From contig CALEVZ010000017.1 in the NCBI GenBank assembly GCA_937924755.1, positions 40,532 through 104,531 on the forward strand: 64,000 bases of DNA. The letters are read 5' to 3'. The position numbers and the translations under genes are program-made. This document shows positions 1 to 9,007 of the stretch, piece by piece. Origin of the DNA: an uncultured bacterium. GTDB lineage: Bacteria; Acidobacteriota; Thermoanaerobaculia; Thermoanaerobaculales; Thermoanaerobaculaceae. The notes beneath the pieces are model-generated. The model was given only the letters and a program-made list of their open reading frames with translations. It searched no databases and was not told where the DNA came from. The first letter of the stretch is position 1. Each line of letters opens with the position of its first letter.

Positions 1-1
1 G

Positions 2-52
2 ACCACCCTGATGTTCATCGTCACCGAGACCCACGACGCTTTACTGCCGTGA
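2..52 (+). CDS. C-terminal end of an unidentified upstream protein (partial)
   Basis: The window opens inside a frame that reads TTLMFIVTETHDALLP and stops with TGA at 50-52. That stop overlaps the GTG start of mnmA at 49 in a GTGA arrangement. The same overlap style recurs across the window, so this is probably the true end of an upstream cotranscribed gene. Sixteen residues are too few to name a family. Confidence 0.45.
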   Translation, partial: TTLMFIVTETHDALLP

Positions 53-1155
53 GAGCGCTTGTTCCTCGCCCGAGGCCAGGGCGCGTGGTCGTGGCCATGT
101 CGGGGGGGGTGGACTCCTGCGTGGCGGCGTTCCTGCTGGCTCGCTCGGGCTGGCAGGTGATCGGCGTCACCTTGAAGCTGGCCGATCTCGCCGCCGATGG
201 CTTCGACGCCTCGCGCTGCTGCTCGGCCGCCGGGGTGGCGGCGGCGCAGCGGGCCGCCCGCGTCTTGGGCATCCCTCACATTCTTTTGGATGTTCGCTCC
301 GAGTTTCGGGACTCTGTGCTGACCCCGTTCGTCGATGCCTACCTGCGTGGGGAGACACCCTCTCCCTGCGTGCACTGCAACTCCACCATCAAGTTCGGGC
401 GGCTGGTAGAAATGGCGGCCACCCTCGGCGCCGCCTACGTGGCCACCGGGCACTACGCCCGCCGGGTGGATGGGCCGGATGGAGAGCCGCAGCTGCACCG
501 GGCGCGGGATCGGGCGCGGGACCAGTCCTACTTCCTCTTCGAAATGGGGAAAGAGCGGCTGGGATCGGTGCTCTTCCCCCTGGGGGAGTACACCAAGGAC
601 GAGGTCCGCGCCGTCGCCCGGCGCGAGGGCCTGCCCAGCGCTAACCTACCCGACAGCCAGGACATGTGCTTCGTGCCGTTGGGCGAGACCTACGTCGGCT
701 TGCTGGAGCACCTGGCCGCCGACCGACTGCCCGGGGAGGGGGAGATCATCGACGGCGGGGGGCGGGTGCTGGGGCGCCACGGTGGGATCCACCGCTTCAC
801 TGTCGGCCAGCGTCGCGGCCTCGGGGTCTCGGCGCCTCACCCTCTTTTCGTCACCCGCCTCGATGCGGCCGCCAACCGGGTGATCGTCGGGCGAGAGGAG
901 GAGCTTGCCAGCAAGCGCATGCGAGTGCGCGATGTGGTTTGGTTAGTCGATCCTGGGGCCGGACCGCGCCGCGTGGAGATTCAGATCCGCTCCCGCCACC
1001 GTCCGGTCGAGGCCACCGTCACCCCGCTGGCGACTGCGGCGGAAATCGTCTTCGATGAGGAGGTGACGGCGGCCGCGCCGGGGCAGGCGGCAGTGTGGTA
1101 CGAGGGCGACCGCGTGCTGGGCGGAGGCTGGATCGTGAACGACGGGGGCGAATGA
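49..1155 (+). CDS. mnmA: tRNA-specific 2-thiouridylase MnmA
   Basis: MnmA thiolates uridine 34 of the Lys, Glu and Gln tRNAs in the cytoplasm, using sulfur relayed from a cysteine desulfurase. The 368-residue product has the normal family length. It shows the PP-loop SGGVDS at residues 18-23, the first catalytic cysteine in CNSTIKF (Cys110) and the persulfide-bearing cysteine in DSQDMCF (Cys207). A GHY(A)R segment and a C-terminal beta-barrel region follow. The GTG start at 49 overlaps the upstream stop. An internal ATG lies inside the PP-loop strand and would be too short. The next gene is convergent, ten bases away. Confidence 0.96.
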   Translation: MRALVPRPRPGRVVVAMSGGVDSCVAAFLLARSGWQVIGVTLKLADLAADGFDASRCCSAAGVAAAQRAARVLGIPHILLDVRSEFRDSVLTPFVDAYLRGETPSPCVHCNSTIKFGRLVEMAATLGAAYVATGHYARRVDGPDGEPQLHRARDRARDQSYFLFEMGKERLGSVLFPLGEYTKDEVRAVARREGLPSANLPDSQDMCFVPLGETYVGLLEHLAADRLPGEGEIIDGGGRVLGRHGGIHRFTVGQRRGLGVSAPHPLFVTRLDAAANRVIVGREEELASKRMRVRDVVWLVDPGAGPRRVEIQIRSRHRPVEATVTPLATAAEIVFDEEVTAAAPGQAAVWYEGDRVLGGGWIVNDGGE

Positions 1156-1165
1156 AGGTGAGGCC

Positions 1166-1462
1166 CTACATGGTCTGCTGGACCGGCGGGGCGGGGGTGG
1201 GCCCGTCGGGGATCTCGCCGAAGTTGCGCTCGTAGATGGCCACGTTTTCCGCCAGCGCGCGCAGCAACTGCTTGACGTGCACGGGGGTCATAACCACCCG
1301 GCTGACCACCTCGACGTGCTCCCGCCCTGGCACGATGCGCCCCAGGTCGACGATGAACTCGGCGAAGTTGTGCACGATGGAGGCAAAGTTGGCGTAGGTG
1401 CCCAGCGCCATCTCGTCCTTCACCACGATGCTGATCTTGGCGTCCGGCCTGGGTACGGTCAT
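1166..1462 (-). CDS. DUF3467 family protein
   Basis: A 98-residue protein matching the DUF3467 pattern. It contains alternating strands such as GTYANFASI and HNFAEFIVDLGR, then the VVSRVVMTPVHVKQLLRAL segment with its MTP motif, and ends in a Pro-rich tail. The family function is unknown. The start is ATG at 1462, preceded on the minus strand by GAGGAGG about seven bases upstream. Its start codon overlaps the stop of the glycosyltransferase gene at 1459 (ATGA), so it is the last gene of a three-gene minus-strand operon. A longer frame runs upstream but lies inside the glycosyltransferase. Confidence 0.85.
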   Translation of the reverse strand: MTVPRPDAKISIVVKDEMALGTYANFASIVHNFAEFIVDLGRIVPGREHVEVVSRVVMTPVHVKQLLRALAENVAIYERNFGEIPDGPTPAPPVQQTM

Positions 1463-3117
1463 GGTCGACCCTCCTCGGACATTGTACCCGCAGTTGGCGC
1501 CGGCGCTCGAGCCAGACCCAGCTGGTGCCACCACCAGGTACCGTGACAGGGCAGTTCCGCCGGGGGAGGAAGCGCGGGCGGGGCAGGGGACGGGGCGGCG
1601 AGCTCGACATGGGGTGTGACCACCGCTTCCCGCCCGGCGCGAGCCCACCCGGTGGCCAGCCGCCAGGCCGTCGGGATGTCCGCAGCGGCGTGCCAGGCCT
1701 CCAGGAAGGCGTCGCGCCAGGCGGCCCAGGCAGTGCCGGGCAGGGCCACCCTGGGGCCGGGAACCAGGGCCAGGTTGAGGTAGCCGGGATTCTCGGCGGG
1801 CAGCCCCAGCCACGGGTCGGCCAGTCGCCTCGGTGGCAGCTGGCCATGGTCGGCGCCGGCAGCGTCGACGATCCACCAGCCGCTGCCGCTCACCCTTCCC
1901 CGCTGTGTCAGCCGGGGAGCCACCGCGGCGGTGTCCGGCACCTGCAGGAGGGCCAGCAGCTCCTCCAGCTCCTCCGGACGAGGGGCGCCCGCGGGCCAGC
2001 GCACCACCACCGGTGCCGAGGCCCGGGCCACCGCCGCCGCCACCGCCTCGGGCGCCACCTCCCGCGCGAGGGGCAGGACCTCGCTAATGCGGCTGCCGGT
2101 GGACACCCCCATCTGGGGGTCGGTCAGGAGTGCAACATGCAGATCGCCGGGGGCGGCTCGCCGGACGGAAAAGAACGACGCCGGTGGAAGCAGAACCCGG
2201 GCCGTCACCGCCCCTCCCCGGGGCCAGCCCTCGGCGTGCTGGCGCAGGGCGGCGAGGGCGTGGGCGTGGGCGGCAGGCTTGTCCGCCGCGGCGCGGGCCA
2301 TGGAGCCCGGCACCACCCGCCAGTGGTAGAGCACCCCGCGCAGGTGGGAGAAGCGGCCGCCCGCCGCCAGCACCCGCAGCGCCAGGTCGTAGTCCTGGGC
2401 GCCGTCGAAGCCTCGGCGGTGCCCTCCCACTTTCTCCAGCATGGCCCGCCGCACCACCCGCAGGTGGGCGACGTAGTTGAAGGTCAAGAGGAGATGTCTG
2501 GACCATCCGGGCTTCAGGCACGGCTCGCGGTGGCGGCCGCCCTCGTCCACTTTGTCCTCGTCGGTGAAGACCCAGTCGACCTCCGGATTGGCGCGCAGGT
2601 GGGCGGAGACCAGCTCCAGCGCCCGCGGGTGAAGGAGATCGTCGTGGTCGAGGAAGGCCACATACCCTCCCCGGGCGCGGGCGAGCAGCTCGTCGGTGGC
2701 GCCGGCGATGCCGCGGTTGTCGGGCAGGTACAGCACCCTGATCCGCTCATCCTGGCTTGCTACGTCGGCCAGGACGCGGCGCACGTGGGGGTCGGGGGAG
2801 GCGTCGTCGGCGAGCCACAGCTCCCAGTGGGGGTGGCTCTGCCGCCGCACCGAGTCGATGGCCGCGCGCAGGTGGTCTTCGGCCACCCGCCACACCGGGG
2901 TGGCGACGGTGAAGAACGTCTGCCCGGGGGGCCCCACCTCGACGATGAGCTTGCCACCCTCCAGGAGGGCGCGGCACTCCCTTTCCCGCCGCAGCCGCCC
3001 GAGCTTGCCCCAGGCTTTGGCTGCGAACCGGCGGGGGTGGCGAAGGTAGTGGAGAAACCCGGCCAGGCGAGGGTAGGGGGTGACGAGGCGGAGAAACCCT
3101 TCGCCCAGGCGACTCAC
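1459..3117 (-). CDS. Family 2 glycosyltransferase
   Basis: A 552-residue GT-A fold glycosyltransferase. From the chosen start, the metal/nucleotide-binding DHDD lies at residues 157-160 inside YVAFLDHDDLLHP. A second acidic patch, FTDEDKVDE, follows, and the QDYD acceptor-side motif is at 241-244. The roughly 250 C-terminal residues after the catalytic domain are Ala/Pro-rich and not recognisable. The GTG at 3117 overlaps the stop of the next gene upstream (GTGA). The open frame continues to 3174, but that stretch lies inside the upstream gene. The likely role is surface polysaccharide or glycan assembly; donor and acceptor cannot be read from sequence. Confidence 0.85.
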   Translation of the reverse strand: MSRLGEGFLRLVTPYPRLAGFLHYLRHPRRFAAKAWGKLGRLRRERECRALLEGGKLIVEVGPPGQTFFTVATPVWRVAEDHLRAAIDSVRRQSHPHWELWLADDASPDPHVRRVLADVASQDERIRVLYLPDNRGIAGATDELLARARGGYVAFLDHDDLLHPRALELVSAHLRANPEVDWVFTDEDKVDEGGRHREPCLKPGWSRHLLLTFNYVAHLRVVRRAMLEKVGGHRRGFDGAQDYDLALRVLAAGGRFSHLRGVLYHWRVVPGSMARAAADKPAAHAHALAALRQHAEGWPRGGAVTARVLLPPASFFSVRRAAPGDLHVALLTDPQMGVSTGSRISEVLPLAREVAPEAVAAAVARASAPVVVRWPAGAPRPEELEELLALLQVPDTAAVAPRLTQRGRVSGSGWWIVDAAGADHGQLPPRRLADPWLGLPAENPGYLNLALVPGPRVALPGTAWAAWRDAFLEAWHAAADIPTAWRLATGWARAGREAVVTPHVELAAPSPAPPALPPPAELPCHGTWWWHQLGLARAPAPTAGTMSEEGRP

Positions 3118-4034
3118 ACCGACTCCCGGCCGCGCCACCGGCGCCAGCGCCGCCAGGCCCGGTGCAGCCACCACGTGGGACCCAGCAGGCCGGCCTCGGC
3201 CAGCTCGCGAATGAAACGGGTTTCCTCCCGCAGCCGGTGGTTATCGGCCTCCAGCTCGGCTGCTCGCCGTCGCAGGTCCGTCGCCTGCCGGCGCAGCTCC
3301 CCGATGTCGCGCTCCAACTGATGGAGGCGACGCACCAAGGTAGCCGGGGAAAGTCGGGGCCAGTGCTTGGCGAACAGACGCTCCATGGCCTGCCAGCGCT
3401 CCGCCGCCATCGCCCCACCCACCGACGCCGGCCCGGCGCGGTACACCGAGGTCACCTGGTTGACGAAGACGAACGCGCCGCGTTGCGCCAGGCGGATCCA
3501 CAGGTCCCAATCCTCAAGGAAGGGCAACGTCTCGTCGAAGCCACCCGCCGCCAGGATGGCCCGGCGCGACACCAGCGCCGCGCAGGTGGGTATGGTGTTG
3601 GCCAGCAACAACGCTTGCCGGTCGGGAGGGGTTGCCATTACTTCTTCTCCGTCCGGGCGCACCAGCCGGCAGGCGGCATGGCCCAGCTCGGCTCCGCTGC
3701 CGGCCAGGGCGTCGGCCAGGGTCTGGAGGTGGGTCGGGAGGAAGAGGTCGTCATCGTCCAGGAGGGCAATCCACTCGCCCTGCGCCACGCGGGTCCCGGC
3801 GTTGGCGGCGGCCGCCCGCCCCAGCGCCACCGGGTGAGCAACCTGCCGAATGGTCAAACGCTTGGCGAAGGAGGCGAGGATGTGCCCCACCGGTTCGCCG
3901 CCGTCGTTGACCACCACCACCTCGAGCGGCGCTCGCGTCTGCCGCGCCACGCTTTCCAGCGCCTCCGCCAGCAGGCGCGGGCGGTCCCGGGTGCGGATCA
4001 GTACCGACACGTCGAGGGGGGGTGCGCTCGCCAC
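3114..4034 (-). CDS. Family 2 glycosyltransferase with C-terminal coiled coil
   Basis: A 306-residue GT2 enzyme. It begins with the usual strand VSVLIRTRDRPRLL, carries the DXD-type motif DDDD at residues 93-96 and has EDWDLW at 174-177. Residues from about 235 to 275 are rich in Leu, Arg and Glu and look like a coiled coil. They are followed by a very basic Trp/Arg-rich tail that may contact membrane. It is first in a minus-strand operon with a second GT2 gene and a DUF3467 gene, and is divergent from pruA. The substrate is unknown. Confidence 0.87.
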   Translation of the reverse strand: MASAPPLDVSVLIRTRDRPRLLAEALESVARQTRAPLEVVVVNDGGEPVGHILASFAKRLTIRQVAHPVALGRAAAANAGTRVAQGEWIALLDDDDLFLPTHLQTLADALAGSGAELGHAACRLVRPDGEEVMATPPDRQALLLANTIPTCAALVSRRAILAAGGFDETLPFLEDWDLWIRLAQRGAFVFVNQVTSVYRAGPASVGGAMAAERWQAMERLFAKHWPRLSPATLVRRLHQLERDIGELRRQATDLRRRAAELEADNHRLREETRFIRELAEAGLLGPTWWLHRAWRRWRRWRGRESV

Positions 4035-4098
4035 GGCGGCATTCTAACCGGCTGGGGGAGCGCCACCGGGGCGAGCGTAATGCCGCTGGGGCCGGTGG

Positions 4099-4127
4099 TT
4101 GACCGGGGCGGCGGCGCCCCGTATGCT
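4099..4127 (+). promoter_or_regulatory. Candidate sigma-70-type promoter of pruA
   Basis: TTGACC at 4099-4104 and TATGCT at 4122-4127 are separated by exactly 17 bases, in the divergent gap before pruA. The leader to the ATG at 4190 would be about 55 bases. This is a prediction from consensus only. Confidence 0.45.
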
Positions 4128-4189
4128 TGCCCGGCGCCGGGCTTGCGCCGAGCTTTCACAAGCCCTCCGCCCGGCGGCGAGGAGGAGAC

Positions 4190-5818
4190 ATGAACGGCGT
4201 CTTTCGCATTCCCCAACCCGTCAACGAGCCGGTGCGCGCCTACGCCCCGGGTTCGCCGGAAAAGCGCAGCCTCAAGGCAGCCTTGAAGGAGATGCGCAGC
4301 CGCGAGATCGAGATCCCCCTGCTCATCGGTGGCAAGGAGGTGCGCACCGGCAAGCTGGGCACCTGCATCATGCCCCACAATCACGGCCACGTCCTGGCCC
4401 GCTACCACATGGCCGGGCCGGCCGAGGTGGAGATGGCCATCGCCGCGGCGCGGGAGGCCCACGCCGCCTGGGCCGACATGCCGTGGTACGACCGCGCGGC
4501 GATCATGCTCAAGGCCGCGGAGTTGCTGGCCGGTCCCTGGCGCGACACCCTCAATGCCGCCACCATGCTCAACCAGTCGAAGACCGTCTACCAGGCGGAG
4601 ATCGACTCAGCCTGCGAGATCATCGATTTCTGGCGCTTCAATCCCTACTTCGCCCAGCAGATCTACGAAGATCAGCCGATCTCCTCGGCGGGCGTGTGGA
4701 ACCGGGTGGAGTACCGCCCTCTGGAGGGGTTCGTGTTTGCCGTCACCCCCTTCAACTTCACCTCCATCGGGGCCAACCTCCCCACCTCGGTGGCGCTAAT
4801 GGGTAACACCGTGCTGTGGAAGCCCGCCTCCACCGCCGTGCTGTCCGCGTATTACATCTATAAGCTGCTGGAGGAAGCTGGCCTACCACCGGGGGTGATC
4901 AACCTGGTGGTGGGTTCGGGCCGGCAGGTGGGGGACCCGGTGCTCGCCTCCGGGGAGCTGGCCGGCATCCACTTCACCGGCTCCACCGGCGTCTTTCACG
5001 GCATGTGGAAGACGGTGGGGGAGAACATCGCCCGCTACCGCTCCTACCCCCGCATCGTCGGGGAAACCGGAGGCAAGGACTTCGTCTTTCTGCACGCCTC
5101 CGCGGATCTCGACGCGGCGGTGACGGCGCTGGTGCGCGGCGCCTTCGAGTACCAGGGCCAGAAGTGCTCGGCGGCCTCCCGCGCCTTCATCCCGTCGTCC
5201 CTGTGGCCGGCGGTGAAGGAGCGCCTCATCGGGCAGCTCGCCGAGGTAAAGATGGGGGACGTGGAGGACTTCACCAACTTCATGGGCGCGGTGATCGACG
5301 CCGCCGCCTTCGAATCCATCAAGGAGTACATCGACTACGCCAAGGCCTCCCCCGATGCCGAGATCGTTTTCGGCGGCGGCTGTGACGCCAGAGAAGGTTA
5401 CTTCATCGAGCCCACTGTGGTGCTGACCTCTGACCCCGGCTTCAAGCTCATGAGGGAGGAGATCTTCGGTCCGGTGCTGACGCTCTTCGTCTACCCCGAC
5501 CAGGAGCTCGACCACGCCCTGGCGCTGTGCGATCAGGGCTCACCGTACGCCTTGACCGGCTCGGTGTTCGCCCAGGACCGGGCGGCGGTGGCCAGGATCA
5601 TGCACCGCCTGCGGGACACCGCCGGCAACTTCTACATCAACGACAAGCCCACCGGGGCGGTGGTGGGGCAGCAGCCGTTCGGCGGCGCCCGGGCCTCCGG
5701 AACCAATGACAAGGCCGGCTCCAAGTGGAACCTCATCCGCTGGACCAGCCCCCGCGCCATCAAGGAGACGTTCGTGCCGCCCAAGCATTTCGCCTACCCC
5801 TTCATGGGCGAGGCGTAG
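4190..5818 (+). CDS. pruA: 1-pyrroline-5-carboxylate dehydrogenase
   Basis: This NAD-dependent aldehyde dehydrogenase oxidises glutamate semialdehyde (in equilibrium with P5C) to glutamate, the second step of proline breakdown. The 542-residue length is that of the stand-alone P5CDH type. Visible motifs are TPFNFTSIG, the general-base Glu292 in GETGGKDFVF and the catalytic Cys326 in YQGQKCSAASR. A C-terminal oligomerisation stretch, PFGGARASGTND, follows. ATG 4190 follows GGAGGAGAC. No proline dehydrogenase gene is adjacent, so the source of P5C is not shown here. Confidence 0.95.
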   Translation: MNGVFRIPQPVNEPVRAYAPGSPEKRSLKAALKEMRSREIEIPLLIGGKEVRTGKLGTCIMPHNHGHVLARYHMAGPAEVEMAIAAAREAHAAWADMPWYDRAAIMLKAAELLAGPWRDTLNAATMLNQSKTVYQAEIDSACEIIDFWRFNPYFAQQIYEDQPISSAGVWNRVEYRPLEGFVFAVTPFNFTSIGANLPTSVALMGNTVLWKPASTAVLSAYYIYKLLEEAGLPPGVINLVVGSGRQVGDPVLASGELAGIHFTGSTGVFHGMWKTVGENIARYRSYPRIVGETGGKDFVFLHASADLDAAVTALVRGAFEYQGQKCSAASRAFIPSSLWPAVKERLIGQLAEVKMGDVEDFTNFMGAVIDAAAFESIKEYIDYAKASPDAEIVFGGGCDAREGYFIEPTVVLTSDPGFKLMREEIFGPVLTLFVYPDQELDHALALCDQGSPYALTGSVFAQDRAAVARIMHRLRDTAGNFYINDKPTGAVVGQQPFGGARASGTNDKAGSKWNLIRWTSPRAIKETFVPPKHFAYPFMGEA

Positions 5819-5945
5819 GGGCGGCGGGGACGGCGGGCGCCGGCCGTCTGCGGGGCGCTCGCCGCCAGGCCTCCCGGCTCCGGCCGTCCGCGGCGGGAAT
5901 GCGGCTTCCTCGGGTGTGAGTTTTCACTCTCTCGAGGAGGATTTC

Positions 5946-7940
5946 ATGCTCAAAAAAGCGACCTTGGCCTTGACGGTGGGCATATGCCTGTCGGCAACGC
6001 CGCCGCCGGCGGGAGAGGCTGCGGACCCCGCCGTGCAGCGCCTCAGCAAGCAGCTCGCCTCGCGCAAGGCGGCGGACCGGGTGGAGGCGGCGCAGGGGCT
6101 CGGGCGGCTCGCGACCGAGGAGGCGGCGGCGCCTCTCGCGGCGGCGCTGTCGGATGCGGATCGAGCGGTGCGGGCCGCGGCGGCTTCGGCGCTCTGGCGG
6201 CTGGGCGAGAAGGCTTGGCCGGCGAAGGACACGCTCGTCGCGGCGCTGGAGGACGACGATTTGGAAGTCGTTGTCCTGGCGGCGGGGGCGCTCGAAAGCC
6301 TGGATGTCGATCCGGCGCGACTCGCCCCGGCCCGGGGGCGCGCCCTGTCGTCCCCCGATCTGCGCATCCGCTTCGAGGCGGCGCGCGGACTGGTCGGCCA
6401 GCAATCGGCGACCTCGCTGCTACCGCACATCCTGGACTTCCTGGAGCGCGAAGCGGAACGCGGGGCGGACACCAGCGCCGAGTTTCGCGCTCGGGAGGCG
6501 GCACGCGACAACGTGAAGCGAGCCGAGAGAGCGCTGGCGAGGTTGGTCGCCACAGCAGACCGCGGGCTCGCCCAACCGCTGATGGCGCGGCTCGGCAAGG
6601 ACGGCCCGGCCCAAGCGTCGATTCTCGAGGCCGCAAGCGCAATGCCGGAGCTGCCGGAGGGCTGGGACGCGGCGCTGGCGAGGGGGATGGGCTCGGCCAA
6701 CGCGCGGATGCGGGGGGCGGCGGCGGGGTTGGCGGTCAGGCGCCTCCAGCCCGAGCAGGTGGCGGTGTGGCTACCCGCCGCCACCAGGCTGCTGGGGGAT
6801 CCCGACGAGGGCGTCCGGGGCAGCGTCCTGCTCGCTCTGCGGAGCGCCGCTGGCCTGGCGGCCAGTGCGACGCCAACGCTGGCGGCGCGGCTGGCTGCCG
6901 AGCCGGACTCCAACCTGCGGCAGCGGGTGGCGGAGGTGCTGGGAGCGGTGGGCGACCGCAACCAGCCGGTGGCGGCCAGCGTCAAGGCCGAGGTGGCGGC
7001 GACGGCCCGCCCCGCGCTGGAGCGGGCAGTGGCCCAGGACGGCGACAGCATGGTCCGGCGGGAGGCGGTGAAGAGCCTGGATCTGCTGGCCCTGCCCGCC
7101 GAAGAGGCGGTCACGCTGCTGGCCCGCATCGCCCAGCAGTCCCGCGACGACGAGGTGGCGTGGCAGGCGCTGCAGGCGCTGCGCAACCGCGGGCGCGAGG
7201 CGGCGCCGGTGCTGGCGGCCATCAAGGAGCTGCGGGGCCACGGGAGCCCCCAGGTCGCCGACTACGCCAGCACCATCGCCCGGGAGCTGGAGAGCGACCT
7301 GGCCGGTCCTCCGGGGGTCGCCAGGCGTCCGGCGCAGCCCGCCGCCGAGGCGAGGCCGAAGGTCACCAGGGCCGATCCGGCGGCGGAGGCGCGCGGACTG
7401 GCGGTGCTGCGCCAGCGCGGTGTCCAGCTCAACGAGAGCGCCTTCCAGGAGGCGCTGATGGCGGTGGATGTGGAGCTGGTGGGTGCCCTCCTGGATGCGG
7501 GGATGTCGCCCGGTCACTCGTTTGCCGAGATCAATGCCCGGCAGCCGCTGCACCTGCTGTTCTTCTTCCCGGCCGCCTGCAGCAGCGCCGTCCGCCCCAC
7601 TCCTGCCGCCACCCATGCGGTGCTCGACCTCTTGCTGGAGCGCGGCGCTGACCCCAACGCCCAGGACGAAACCGGCAACACCCCCCTGATGTTCGCAGCG
7701 GACAAGTGCGACGCGGCGGTGATCGGGAAGCTGCTCAAGGCCGGGGCGAAGCACGATACCCGCAACGCCATGGGCATGGCGGCGCTGGAGATGGCCATCT
7801 GGTCCGGTAACGACGGCCTGCAGGCGCTCATCGATGCCGGGGCGCGACTCAAGCCGGAGATTGCGGCGGCCTATACGGAGGCCTACAAGAACAACCCCCA
7901 GGCGCTGGAGTTGATCAGGAAGGCGACGGCAAAGAAATAG
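5946..7940 (+). CDS. Secreted HEAT-repeat protein with C-terminal ankyrin repeats
   Basis: A 664-residue protein starting with a signal peptide: [19 protein letters not shown], then a likely cleavage near AGEA. About 400 residues of Ala/Leu/Arg-rich helical pairs of the HEAT/PBS-lyase type follow (for example [22 protein letters not shown]). A basic-acidic linker comes around residues 450-480. Three or four ankyrin repeats are clear from about residue 500 onward, for example [20 protein letters not shown]. The ATG at 5946 has the ribosome site GAGGAGG. No catalytic motif is visible. It is probably a periplasmic scaffold or interaction protein. Both neighbours appear to be separately transcribed. 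Confidence 0.8.
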   Translation: MLKKATLALTVGICLSATPPPAGEAADPAVQRLSKQLASRKAADRVEAAQGLGRLATEEAAAPLAAALSDADRAVRAAAASALWRLGEKAWPAKDTLVAALEDDDLEVVVLAAGALESLDVDPARLAPARGRALSSPDLRIRFEAARGLVGQQSATSLLPHILDFLEREAERGADTSAEFRAREAARDNVKRAERALARLVATADRGLAQPLMARLGKDGPAQASILEAASAMPELPEGWDAALARGMGSANARMRGAAAGLAVRRLQPEQVAVWLPAATRLLGDPDEGVRGSVLLALRSAAGLAASATPTLAARLAAEPDSNLRQRVAEVLGAVGDRNQPVAASVKAEVAATARPALERAVAQDGDSMVRREAVKSLDLLALPAEEAVTLLARIAQQSRDDEVAWQALQALRNRGREAAPVLAAIKELRGHGSPQVADYASTIARELESDLAGPPGVARRPAQPAAEARPKVTRADPAAEARGLAVLRQRGVQLNESAFQEALMAVDVELVGALLDAGMSPGHSFAEINARQPLHLLFFFPAACSSAVRPTPAATHAVLDLLLERGADPNAQDETGNTPLMFAADKCDAAVIGKLLKAGAKHDTRNAMGMAALEMAIWSGNDGLQALIDAGARLKPEIAAAYTEAYKNNPQALELIRKATAKK

Positions 7941-7973
7941 GGCTCTCTGCCCGGAGCTTCGCGGTTGGCAACG

Positions 7974-7994
7974 GGCGAGGTACCTCACCTCGCC
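7974..7994 (+). terminator. Hairpin after the HEAT/ankyrin gene
   Basis: GGCGAGGT at 7974-7981 pairs perfectly with ACCTCGCC at 7987-7994 around a five-base loop, 34 bases after the stop codon. No T-run follows, so intrinsic termination is uncertain. Confidence 0.35.
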
Positions 7995-8070
7995 GGCAGC
8001 GGGGCTGGCCACAGGAACCAGCGGCGACCATCGTGGCTCGGTCAGGCGTCGGGGGCGGCGGGCGGCGGCG

Positions 8071-8079
8071 TGGTAGACT
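8071..8079 (+). promoter_or_regulatory. Candidate extended -10 promoter of glyQS
   Basis: TG-G-TAGACT at 8071-8079 is an extended -10 element, about 40 bases before the glyQ start. No convincing -35 box lies at the expected distance. Confidence 0.3.
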
Positions 8080-8119
8080 TTGCGGCGCGGGCGCCTGCCC
8101 GCATCTGCGAGGTGCCAGC

Positions 8120-9007
8120 GTGGATCTCCAAGACGTGATCCTGGCGCTCACCCGCTTCTGGGGTGAGCGCAATTGTGTGATCCAGCAACCCTACGACCTC
8201 GAGGTGGGGGCGGGGACCATGCATCCGGAGACGTTTCTTCGGGTGCTGGGACCGGAACCGTACCGGGTGGCCTACGTGCAACCCTCCCGCCGCCCTGCCG
8301 ACGCCCGCTTCGGCGAGAACCCCTTTCGCTTCGGCAAGCACCTGCAGCTGCAAGTGATCCTCAAGCCGTCGCCGGTGGACGTGCAGGACGTGTACCTCGA
8401 CTCCCTGCGCGCCCTGGGAATCGACCCCGGGGAGCACGATGTGCGCTTCGAGGAGGACAATTGGGAGTCCCCCACCCTGGGCGCCTGGGGGGTGGGGTGG
8501 CAGGTGCTGCTGGACGGAATGGAAATCACCCAGTTCACCTATTTCCAGCAGGCCGGGGGGGTCGACCTCAGACCCATCGCCGCCGAGCTCACCTACGGCC
8601 TGGAGCGCATCGCCATGTTCCTGCAACGCCAGCACGACGGCTTCGCCATGCGCTGGGGTGGGGGCCTGACCTATGGGCAGGTGCGCCACCGGGACGAGGT
8701 GGAGCTGTCCCGCTACGCCTTCCAGGTGGCCGACGTGGAGGTGCTGCGGCGCCACTTCCAGGATTGGGAGGGCGAGGCCCGCCGCTGCTTGGAGCAGAAG
8801 GAGCCCCTAATTATCCCGGCTCTCGAAGCGGCCCTGAAGATGTCGCACCTCTTCAACCTCCTGGAGGCCCGCGGGGCGATCTCGGTGACCGAGCGGGTGG
8901 GGCTCATTGCCCGGGTACGTCGGCAGGCGGTGGGGTGCGCGCGGGCCTACCTGGCGCAGCGGGAGGCGCTGGGGTGGCCGCTGCTCGCGGGCGGGGTCCG
9001 GTCATGA
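8120..9007 (+). CDS. glyQ: Glycine--tRNA ligase alpha subunit
   Basis: This is the catalytic alpha chain of the bacterial tetrameric glycyl-tRNA synthetase, which activates glycine and charges tRNA-Gly. The 295-residue protein is highly conserved in appearance. It shows the motifs [36 protein letters not shown] and [21 protein letters not shown]. The start is GTG 8120, about eight bases after GAGGT. The frame is open for another 29 codons upstream, but that stretch is low-complexity and has no ribosome site. The stop overlaps glyS (ATGA). Confidence 0.96.
   Translation: MDLQDVILALTRFWGERNCVIQQPYDLEVGAGTMHPETFLRVLGPEPYRVAYVQPSRRPADARFGENPFRFGKHLQLQVILKPSPVDVQDVYLDSLRALGIDPGEHDVRFEEDNWESPTLGAWGVGWQVLLDGMEITQFTYFQQAGGVDLRPIAAELTYGLERIAMFLQRQHDGFAMRWGGGLTYGQVRHRDEVELSRYAFQVADVEVLRRHFQDWEGEARRCLEQKEPLIIPALEAALKMSHLFNLLEARGAISVTERVGLIARVRRQAVGCARAYLAQREALGWPLLAGGVRS

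Noticed and set aside
1525-3321. A 598-codon plus-strand frame opposite the glycosyltransferase genes
   Set aside because: Composition is that of antisense GC-rich sequence, with no recognisable motif. The minus-strand GT2 motifs and the coupled GTGA overlap explain the region.
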